From JAFGRR01 sp964499235 (GTDB lineage Bacteria; Planctomycetota; Phycisphaerae; UBA1845; Fen-1342): a stretch of DNA of 9,248 nt. Position numbers and translations under genes: made by a program. Below, one piece after another: positions 1-5,894 of the stretch (the stretch's first letter is position 1; each line of letters opens with the position of its first letter). The notes below the pieces were generated by a model. The model did no database searches. It had not been told where the DNA came from and was given only the letters and a program-made list of their open reading frames with translations. The stretch spans positions 1 to 9,248 of the forward strand of contig CAZCKC010000136.1 of assembly GCA_964499235.1 (NCBI GenBank), in the 5' to 3' direction.

Positions 1-130
1 AGTCCACCTCCGCGTACGGGTTCAGCACTAGCTTCAGCCCCGTCTCCGCCGCCGCCGGCCCCGCCAGCAGCCACAACCCCGTGACCATCCCCACAACGGC
101 CACCAACCGGCCCACTCGATCTCGCAGCAT
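1..130 (-). CDS. 5' end of a secreted protein gene (signal peptide only; possibly a PHP-domain protein)
   Basis: Only the first 43 codons are inside the window; the gene runs off the left edge. The ATG at 128-130 is preceded on the minus strand by GAGGAG (137-142) with a 6-base spacer, which supports this start. The product begins MLRDRVGRL, followed by a hydrophobic stretch of about 17 residues and then AGPAAAETG. This is a classic Sec signal peptide: basic N-end, hydrophobic core, and an AAA cleavage motif near residue 28. The mature protein begins ETGLKLVLNPYAEVD. From memory, NPYxxVDW precedes the metal-binding HTHT motif in secreted PHP-domain phosphoesterase-like proteins, so that family is my best guess. 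None of the catalytic residues can be seen, so the function is tentative while secretion is well supported. Confidence 0.72.
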   Translation of the reverse strand, partial: MLRDRVGRLVAVVGMVTGLWLLAGPAAAETGLKLVLNPYAEVD

Positions 131-553
131 GTCTCGCTCCTCGTGATGCCCCTGGCAATGGCCCCCCATGAACCAGAGGACCCCCAAGGCAACGTGTCTG
201 GCAGAAATTTCACGCAGCGTGCGGCCGCCCCCGGCCACCACCGCCCCCGCTCACATCACGCAAAGCCTACTCGAACTTTCTCATCGATCCACATTGTTTC
301 TCAATAATCAACCCATTCCTCACACAATTAGCGCGACGTGAACAAATCCCTTGGCCGCGAGCCGACCCTGTGGGGGCGCACGTGCCGTTCGAGAATTTAG
401 GAAGACAAAGCTGGAATGGGTCAGCGTGACCTTGTCGCGCGAGCGGACGCCGAAGCCCCCCAACCAACCAGAGGCCGCTTCTCAAGTCTTAACCACTGGA
501 CGCCTGACCAGGATCGACCCGACACCGGGCCGTCGCCGGGGATTGACTGACGC
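131..553. other. Non-coding region between two minus-strand genes, with a lower-G+C stretch
   Basis: No convincing gene is seen in these 423 bases. The open frames here have no ribosome site and no recognisable protein. Bases 280-350 are clearly richer in A+T than the rest of the window and are the likeliest place for the minus-strand promoter of the secreted gene; I could not pick a confident -35/-10 pair. A small inverted repeat lies at 419-431 (GGTCA, GCG, TGACC), with the palindrome TCGCGCGA just after it. No hairpin followed by a T run marks the end of the gene that stops at 554. Confidence 0.5.
137..142 (-). promoter_or_regulatory. Shine-Dalgarno site for the secreted protein gene
   Basis: GAGGAG on the minus strand lies 6 bases before the ATG at 130. 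It is the evidence that the left-edge partial frame is a real gene. Confidence 0.65.
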
Positions 554-2404
554 TTACTGGTCCTTGTTCCCCCCAAACAACCCCTTGATCGCATCCGCCC
601 CCTTGTTCACCGGATCCTCCAGCACCTCGCTCGCCTTCGTCCCCTCCGGCAGCTTGTCCCCCAGCTGCTTCTCCAGCTCCGCATCCATCCGGTTCGCCAG
701 CTCGCGCTTGCCCGCCTCCATCAACGCCGCCTGCAACTGCGCCGTGATCCGCGGCGCGTTCAGCGCTAGCCGCGGCGCCCCCACCGGCCCCACCACCCGC
801 AGCTCCGTCTGCAGGTTCTCCAGCGCCTTCAGCGCCTCCCCTGCCACCTGCGGATCGAGCCCGAAGAAACCGCCGGACGCCTCCGTCTGCATCCCCGCCG
901 TCTGGACCGCGATCGCCAGGTCCACCTGCTCGCGGTCCGCCCGCCCCGATACCTGCGCCGTCGCCGTCCCGCCCGTAAACCGCACCGGATTCTTCCCGCT
1001 CAACTGCTCCTGCAGCTTCGTCAGCGGTACCTCCGCCACCTCCGCGTCAATCTCCGCATACCGCCCACCCGCACCGTAATGATTGCGGATCGTCACCCGC
1101 GTCGGCCGCTCCTGCGACGTCACCTTCAGCACCACCGGCTCACCATACGCGGCCGGCTGATCGCTCAAGTTCTCCGCCTCGATCGTGCTCCGCCCCAGCT
1201 CCTCAAACGGCAGCATCACTTCGTCGAACCGCGCTCGCCGCACCACCACCCGCGGCGTCGGCGCCGTCGGCGCCCGCGCCGTCAGGTAACCCAGGTACCC
1301 CTCCACCGCCGCCGGCTCCGGCTCGGGCGGCGCCTCCCGCGACGGCAACCACTGCGCCGCCTCCCGCAGCTTCTCCTTCATTTGCTCCCCACGCTCGAAG
1401 TAGCTCGCCAGCTCTTCCAACTGCCCCTCCGGCAGCTCATACCGCTCCTCTTCAAACGCCGGTTCCTCCGCCGCGACCGCCGCCTCCGCCGTCGGGTAGA
1501 CCTCGCCCGGCGTCTCGCGCGGCGTGCCAAAGCCGACCCCGCCGACCGCCACTTCATCCACCACCAGCCGCCCGATCAGCAAACTCCACAACCCCGCGTC
1601 CGCCGTCAGCTCCCCAATCTCCAGCCGGTTCTGCACCGGCGCCTGCGGATCCGTCACCTGAATGCCCGTCGCCTCAATCCGCCCGGCCAGCGGGCTGAAG
1701 TTGAAGCGCGCCAAGTTCACCTCCGCCCCGTTCGCCTGCCCCAGCTGCGCCGCGACGACGCCGCCCAGCTGGTCCCCCGACGTGAAGTACACCCCAATCC
1801 CCGCGCCCAGCAACACCACCACCGCCACGATCACGCCCGGCATCCGGATCAGCTTCGGCTTCTTCTGCAACACCGCCTTCACGTCCTTCGTCCGCTTACC
1901 CAGCAGCAGCCAGTCCAGCCAGCGCACCCACGTCTTCTGCTGAAACGCCCGGAACTTCTCCGACGACTCGTCCAGCTTCAGCCACGCCTGCCGGAACTGC
2001 TGCACCAACCGCCCCAACAACAGCCCCAGCACCAGCCCGACCACCGGCCCCACCACCAGCGCCCCCGCGACCGCATACGTCGCAAAATCCGTCAGCCCCA
2101 CCACCGGGATCGCCGCCAGCGTCATCAGCAACCCGCCCAGGCTGCCAATCACCCACTGCCCGGCAAAGTACAAACCCGGCGCCGCCGCGTACGCCAACGC
2201 CTTCCCCAGCGCTGCGAACAACAAAAAGATCCCCAGGTTCACGTTCAGCACCAGCGCCAGCACCAGGATCACCACGTGAATCCCCTGCCACCCCGGCGTC
2301 AGACCGAACCAGAACCCGAACAACGTCGACAACACGATCATCACCGGCAACGCTTCGCCCCGGAAGATCGCAATGAACTTGCGAATCGGCTTCGGCAGCA
2401 ACAC
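554..2404 (-). CDS. TIGR03546/TIGR03545-like fusion membrane protein (AsmA-like C-terminal part)
   Basis: The 616-residue product is uncharacterised. Residues 1-170 form a compact membrane domain: a basic N-end (LLPKPIRKFIAIFRGE) and hydrophobic segments near 20-38, 41-70, 82-105 and 110-133. This resembles TIGR03546, a DUF2062-like family of about 160 residues. A further membrane segment lies at 188-207, followed by a large soluble region. That region has LARFNFSPLAGRIEATGIQV at 231-250, a VVDEVAVGGVGFGTPRETPG segment at 281-300, acidic and Pro-rich linkers (303-325, 358-385) and a helical C-terminus. The FGTPR-x-x-x-G motif and AsmA-like strand pattern match my memory of TIGR03545, so residues from about 188 onward probably sit outside the inner membrane. 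As I recall, the two families are normally separate adjacent genes; here they form one frame. The start is GTG at 2404 with a strong ribosome site. No enzymatic motif is seen. A role in envelope or lipid handling is inferred only from the AsmA-like character. Confidence 0.8.
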   Translation of the reverse strand: MLLPKPIRKFIAIFRGEALPVMIVLSTLFGFWFGLTPGWQGIHVVILVLALVLNVNLGIFLLFAALGKALAYAAAPGLYFAGQWVIGSLGGLLMTLAAIPVVGLTDFATYAVAGALVVGPVVGLVLGLLLGRLVQQFRQAWLKLDESSEKFRAFQQKTWVRWLDWLLLGKRTKDVKAVLQKKPKLIRMPGVIVAVVVLLGAGIGVYFTSGDQLGGVVAAQLGQANGAEVNLARFNFSPLAGRIEATGIQVTDPQAPVQNRLEIGELTADAGLWSLLIGRLVVDEVAVGGVGFGTPRETPGEVYPTAEAAVAAEEPAFEEERYELPEGQLEELASYFERGEQMKEKLREAAQWLPSREAPPEPEPAAVEGYLGYLTARAPTAPTPRVVVRRARFDEVMLPFEELGRSTIEAENLSDQPAAYGEPVVLKVTSQERPTRVTIRNHYGAGGRYAEIDAEVAEVPLTKLQEQLSGKNPVRFTGGTATAQVSGRADREQVDLAIAVQTAGMQTEASGGFFGLDPQVAGEALKALENLQTELRVVGPVGAPRLALNAPRITAQLQAALMEAGKRELANRMDAELEKQLGDKLPEGTKASEVLEDPVNKGADAIKGLFGGNKDQ

Positions 2405-2410
2405 GGCAGT

Positions 2411-2419
2411 CTCCTCCCC
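2411..2419 (-). promoter_or_regulatory. Shine-Dalgarno site deciding the GTG start at 2404
   Basis: The minus strand reads GGGGAGGAG, a 6-base spacer, then GTG. This near-ideal site fixes the non-ATG start of the fusion membrane protein gene and argues against longer upstream frames. Confidence 0.75.
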
Positions 2420-2451
2420 GCATGAACCGCAGTGAGATGGGTTTCATCAAC

Positions 2452-2472
2452 CAGGGAGCAGGCTGCTCCCTG
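2452..2472. repeat. Perfect inverted repeat, 10-base arms around a single base
   Basis: The arms are CAGGGAGCAG (2452-2461) and CTGCTCCCTG (2463-2472) around one G. It lies 48 bases upstream of the GTG at 2404 and about 240 bases upstream of cstA. Almost no loop is possible at full pairing, so as RNA the inner pairs would open; as DNA it could be a dimeric protein site. There is no T run after it on either strand, so it is not a standard terminator. It resembles the short palindromic intergenic repeats common in planctomycete genomes, a similarity judged from memory. Confidence 0.7.
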
Positions 2473-2490
2473 TCCCGATACACAGATGGG

Positions 2491-2508
2491 CTTATTAACC
2501 GGTTATAC
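2491..2508. promoter_or_regulatory. A+T-rich island with palindrome TAACCGGTTA (possible promoter or operator)
   Basis: In otherwise very G+C-rich DNA, these bases carry TTATTAA, the perfect 10-base palindrome TAACCGGTTA (2496-2505) and overlapping TTATAC / GTATAA -10-like hexamers on both strands. No good -35 box lies at the right spacing on either strand. The position between two divergent genes makes promoter or operator function plausible but unproven. Confidence 0.25.
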
Positions 2509-2698
2509 CCCCAACCGCCCCGCAGCCGCCAGCCAACCGCAACCGCCCCACGCGCCCGGTAAAACGGAATGCACCTCCCGCTGCGCCCGACACGCAGCCC
2601 CTGGCGGCCGCAATCCCGTATTGAGCCGCCCCCACGATCCAGTTACCCTCGAGGATCACGGCGTTCAGCCCCCCCCGCTGGGCCGGTCCGGTCGCCGC

Positions 2699-2702
2699 GG
2701 AG
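2699..2702 (+). promoter_or_regulatory. Shine-Dalgarno site for cstA
   Basis: GGAG lies 9 bases before the ATG at 2712. It is modest in strength but supports this start, which also gives the expected CstA N-terminus with an immediate membrane segment. Confidence 0.5.
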
Positions 2703-2711
2703 TCGTCGCCC

Positions 2712-4589
2712 ATGTCGATCCTGCTGATCCTGCTCGCCGCCGGCGGCCTGCTGCTACTCGGCGGCCGCTTCTACGCCCGCGTCATCGCCCGCACCCTGGG
2801 CGAGCAGCCCGACCGCGCCACGCCCGCGGTCACGCTGAACGACGGCCGCGACTACGTCCCCACCCGCACCAGCGTCGTCTTCGCCCACCACTACGCCTCG
2901 ATCGCCGGCGCCGGCCCGATCGTCGGCCCCGTCATCGCCCTCTACTACGGCTGGCTGCCCGCCCTGCTCTGGATCGTCCTCGGCGGCATCTTCCTCGGCG
3001 CCGTCCACGACTTCGTCTCCACCCACATCGCCATGCGCGAAGGCGGCAAGAACCTCGCCGTCATCACCCGTCGCTATATCGGCCGCACCGCCTTTCTGCT
3101 GATGCTGCTACTGCTTGTCGCGATCCTCGCGTTGATCTGCGCCGCGTTCCTCGACCTGTCCGCGAAGGCCCTCACCTCCCAGGTTCCACTCGCCGCCCTC
3201 GGCCTCACCGCCGAGCAGAACTTCTTCCGCACCGTCGACAGCGGCGGTGAGTCGATGGCCGTCATCGGCGGCATCGCCTCCACCTCCGTCGTCGTGATCA
3301 CGCTCTTCAGCCCGCTCATCGGCTGGCTCTACCTCAAGCGCAACGCCGCCACCTGGGCCTGCTCAATGCTCGCTCTCGCGATCTGCGCGGCTTCGATCGC
3401 CATCGGCTTCGCCCTGCCGATGCAGCTCAGCCCCACCGGCTGGAAGCTCCTCATCGCCGGCTACGTCCTCATCTCCGCCGGCCTGCCCGTCTGGCTCTTC
3501 CTCCAGAGCCGCGACTTCATCAATGTCCACCTGCTCTACTTCGGCGTCATCTTCCTCATCGCCGCCGTCGTCACCGCCGCGATCCAGGGCGGCGGCGCCT
3601 TCGCCCAACCCGACGCCATCCCCGCCCTCAACATCACCACCGCCACCCAGGCCATCGGACCGATGTGGCCGATCCTCTTCATCACCATCGCCTGCGGCGC
3701 CGTCAGTGGCTTCCACGCCCTCTGCGCCACCGGCACCACCTGCAAGCAGCTCAAGACCGAGCCCGACGCCCGCCGCGTCGGCTTCTACGGCATGCTCCTC
3801 GAAAGCTTCTTCGCCGCCTGCGTCGTCTGCTGCCTGCTCGTCGGCCTCTCGCTCAGCAGCTACGCCGCACACACCCACCCGCAAGCCCCACACCAGGCCG
3901 GCAACCCCGTCCTGACCTTCGCCCTCGGCGTCGGCCATACCGCCGGCCTCGGCTTCGGCCTGCCGCTCGCCTTCGGCGTCGTCGGCGCCATGCTCCTGCT
4001 CGAAGGCTTCCTCGTCACCACCCTCGACACCGCCATCCGACTCACCCGCTACACCATCGAGGAAGGCTGGGCCACGCTCTTCGGCCGCTACGACGTCTTC
4101 GCCAACGCCAAGAAAACCGCCCCAGCCAAGGAAGCCGCGACCCCCACCCAAGGTCTCCAGCGCCTCGCGCTCCGCACCCTCCAGCAGTACTGGGTCAACA
4201 GCGGCCTCGCCGTCGCTCTGATGCTGATCCTCGCCCAGCTCGGCTACAGCTCGATCTGGGGCGTCTTCGGCGCCTCGAACCAGGTCCTCGCCGCCCTCGC
4301 CCTGCTCGTCGCCACCGGCTGGCTGCTCGCCCGCGGCAGCAACGTCATCTACACCCTGCTTCCGGCCACCTTCATGCTGCTCACCGCCACCAGCGCTCTC
4401 GTCTACACCATCATGCAGGAGTTCAAGCCGCCCGCCCCCGGCGCCGCGCCCAGCCCCGACCCGATCCTCCTCACCGCCGCCGGCGTCGTGCTCGCCACCA
4501 CCCTCGGCCTCACCGCCCTCACCCTCCGTCGCTGGCTCACGCCCGCCGGCCGGGCCGCCAGCCGTGCCGCCGTCGCCGCCACCGCCTGA
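2712..4589 (+). CDS. cstA: CstA-family carbon starvation transporter (pyruvate/peptide permease)
   Basis: This 625-residue polytopic inner-membrane protein has the CstA hallmarks. FAHHYASIAGAGPIVGP lies at 57-73, followed by WLPALLWIVLGGIFLGAVHDF (81-101), SGFHALCATGTTCKQLKTE (332-350), TTLDTAIRLTRYTIEE (436-451) and GVFGASNQVLAALAL (517-531). About 15 hydrophobic segments are spread along its length. In E. coli the family includes CstA (about 700 residues, starvation-induced peptide and pyruvate uptake) and BtsT (pyruvate-proton symport). This copy is some 75-90 residues shorter, like compact versions in other phyla. The substrate cannot be read from sequence; pyruvate or small peptides is the family-based expectation. 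The frame starts at ATG 2712 and ends at TGA 4587-4589. It is divergent from the fusion membrane gene and 59 bases upstream of the AI-2E gene on the same strand. Wobble positions are dominated by C. Confidence 0.93.
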   Translation: MSILLILLAAGGLLLLGGRFYARVIARTLGEQPDRATPAVTLNDGRDYVPTRTSVVFAHHYASIAGAGPIVGPVIALYYGWLPALLWIVLGGIFLGAVHDFVSTHIAMREGGKNLAVITRRYIGRTAFLLMLLLLVAILALICAAFLDLSAKALTSQVPLAALGLTAEQNFFRTVDSGGESMAVIGGIASTSVVVITLFSPLIGWLYLKRNAATWACSMLALAICAASIAIGFALPMQLSPTGWKLLIAGYVLISAGLPVWLFLQSRDFINVHLLYFGVIFLIAAVVTAAIQGGGAFAQPDAIPALNITTATQAIGPMWPILFITIACGAVSGFHALCATGTTCKQLKTEPDARRVGFYGMLLESFFAACVVCCLLVGLSLSSYAAHTHPQAPHQAGNPVLTFALGVGHTAGLGFGLPLAFGVVGAMLLLEGFLVTTLDTAIRLTRYTIEEGWATLFGRYDVFANAKKTAPAKEAATPTQGLQRLALRTLQQYWVNSGLAVALMLILAQLGYSSIWGVFGASNQVLAALALLVATGWLLARGSNVIYTLLPATFMLLTATSALVYTIMQEFKPPAPGAAPSPDPILLTAAGVVLATTLGLTALTLRRWLTPAGRAASRAAVAATA

Positions 4590-4636
4590 CGCCTCGCACG
4601 CCCGCAGCCGCGCCCCTACCATGCGCCTGAGCGTTC

Positions 4637-4641
4637 AGGAG
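4637..4641 (+). promoter_or_regulatory. Shine-Dalgarno site deciding the GTG start at 4649
   Basis: AGGAG is followed by a 7-base spacer and then GTG at 4649. The site fixes the non-ATG start of the AI-2E family gene and lies inside the 59-base gap after cstA. Confidence 0.65.
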
Positions 4642-4648
4642 TCGCCCG

Positions 4649-5881
4649 GTGGCCGATCAAACTCAAGCCGAAAACACGTCATCCCAGAACCGCCACGGCC
4701 CGCACATCTGGCAGGTCCGCGCGGTCCGCGACTGCTTCTGGATCATCCTCGCCCTGTTCACCATCTGGCTGATGTACGCCCTCCAGGCGATCGTCGTCCC
4801 TGTCCTGCTCGCCTTCGTTCTGGCCTACCTCGTCGACCCCGTCATTCGCTACGGCCACGCCCATTTCAACTGGTCACGCGAAATGCAGACCATCGTCTTC
4901 GTCATCGTCTTCGCCACCGTCCTGATCGGCGTCGTTGTCGGCCTCATCCCCACCGCGATCAGCCAGTCCACGCTCCTCGCTGAGCGCTTCCCCGACTACA
5001 GCCGCTTCCTTGCCGAACGCCTCAACCTCGTCGTCGAAGCCGAGAGCACCAACCAGCCCGACGTCGCCCCCGAAACCAACACCACCACCAGCCAGGCATC
5101 CCCCGACCGAGCCGCCGACACGCCGCCCGAGAACCGAACCAACCCGCTGAACCTCAACGGCCCCTGGCGCGTCCAGGCCGCTGACGCCCCCAGCATGGCC
5201 AACTTCCTCTACCGCTACGTCAGGCAAGGCCTCGGCCTCGTCGGCGCCATCCTCGGGCTCGCCGTCTACTTCATCCTCGCCACCATCCTCATGCTCGCGA
5301 CCTTCGCCTACTTCTCGTGGCACTTCAACGCGTTGCCCAACTTCAAGCGCTACCTCCCGGAAAGCCGCCGCGAAGAGTGGTGGGCCCTGCTCCGCAAGAT
5401 CGAGCTCATCTTCGCCGGCTTCCTCCGCGGCCAACTCATCGTCGCCCTCTTCACCTTCATCATCTTCTCGATCGGCTTCTACCTCGCGAACGTCCCCTTC
5501 TGGTTCCTCGTCGCCGCCATCGGCGGCGCGTTCAGCATCATCCCCTACGGCCAGGCCAGCGGCTGGATCCTCGCCGTCGCCGCCAAGTACCTCGAGACGC
5601 AGATCGCCCCCGACGTGCCCTTCTCCTGGCTCGCCGTCTTCGTCTGGCCGACGCTCGTCTATGTGATCATGCAATCCAGCGAAACGCTGATCATCACGCC
5701 CTGGGTCCAGAGCTGGTCCACCCGCATGCACCCGCTCGCCGTCTTCGCCGCCATCGTCGGCGGCGGCTCACTCGGCGGCGTCCTCGGCATGTTCCTCGCC
5801 ATCCCGATCGCCGCCTCCGGCAAGGTCATCCTCCGCGACGTCGTCGCCCCCCGCCTCGCCCACTGGGCCGACCAGCAGTAA
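4649..5881 (+). CDS. AI-2E family membrane protein (TqsA/PerM-like)
   Basis: The 410-residue product has the AI-2E (UPF0118) layout. Two N-terminal membrane segments (about 28-62) include IVVPVLLAFVLAYLVDPV, a third lies at 80-103, and a soluble loop runs from about 104 to 190. A C-terminal group of segments carries FLRGQLIVALFTF (258-270), VPFWFLVAAIGGAFSIIPYG (282-301), MQSSETLIITPWVQ (341-354) and MHPLAVFAAIVGGGSLGGVL with MFLAIPIAASGK (360-392). Members have been linked to autoinducer-2 export (TqsA) and to sodium- or proton-coupled antiport; the substrate here cannot be predicted. The central loop contains a Pro/Thr/Asn/Glu-rich insert at about 131-172 that looks disordered. The gene follows cstA by 59 bases on the same strand with no visible terminator between, so co-transcription is likely. 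It ends at TAA 5879-5881, 13 bases from the stop of the convergent gene. Confidence 0.92.
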   Translation: MADQTQAENTSSQNRHGPHIWQVRAVRDCFWIILALFTIWLMYALQAIVVPVLLAFVLAYLVDPVIRYGHAHFNWSREMQTIVFVIVFATVLIGVVVGLIPTAISQSTLLAERFPDYSRFLAERLNLVVEAESTNQPDVAPETNTTTSQASPDRAADTPPENRTNPLNLNGPWRVQAADAPSMANFLYRYVRQGLGLVGAILGLAVYFILATILMLATFAYFSWHFNALPNFKRYLPESRREEWWALLRKIELIFAGFLRGQLIVALFTFIIFSIGFYLANVPFWFLVAAIGGAFSIIPYGQASGWILAVAAKYLETQIAPDVPFSWLAVFVWPTLVYVIMQSSETLIITPWVQSWSTRMHPLAVFAAIVGGGSLGGVLGMFLAIPIAASGKVILRDVVAPRLAHWADQQ

Positions 5882-5894
5882 CCCCCACGCGCCG

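Larger units (their letters stand above)
2405..2711. other. Divergent intergenic region between the fusion gene and cstA
   Basis: These 307 bases separate two divergent genes, so promoters for both should lie here. They hold a perfect 21-base inverted repeat (2452-2472), a short A+T-rich island with the palindrome TAACCGGTTA (2496-2505), an 8-base C run (2669-2676) and the cstA ribosome site. A 72-residue minus-strand open frame (2495-2713) crosses the region but overlaps the cstA start, has no ribosome site and matches nothing I recognise, so it is not called. Confidence 0.55.

Noticed and set aside
267..485. 72-residue minus-strand frame in the left non-coding region
   Set aside because: No Shine-Dalgarno sequence, no recognisable motif, and its second half crosses the A+T-rich stretch more likely to hold a promoter.
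505..545. Possible terminator for the fusion membrane gene (GC-rich partial inverted repeat near the stop)
   Set aside because: Pairing is short and interrupted (CGAC/GTCG) and no T run follows on the minus strand.
351..1079. 242-residue plus-strand frame overlapping the fusion membrane gene
   Set aside because: It is Ser/Pro/Ala-rich without motifs, overlaps a well-supported minus-strand gene, and has no ribosome site.
1079..2425. 448-residue plus-strand open frame, and the similar plus-strand frames at 6000-7340 and 7590-8951
   Set aside because: They are Arg/Pro/His-rich translations antisense to strongly supported genes, with no ribosome site and no domain pattern. They follow from the C-rich plus strand.
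2495..2713. 72-residue minus-strand frame between the divergent genes, containing a GNWIVGAAQYGIA-like stretch
   Set aside because: It overlaps the cstA start, lacks a ribosome site, and I cannot link it to a family. It could be a remnant but the sequence alone does not support that.
3363..4622. 419-residue minus-strand open frame antisense to cstA, and 4874-5731 antisense to the AI-2E gene
   Set aside because: They are Gly/Glu/Ala/Asp-rich low-complexity translations created by C-ending codons on the other strand. The CstA and AI-2E motifs lie on the plus strand.
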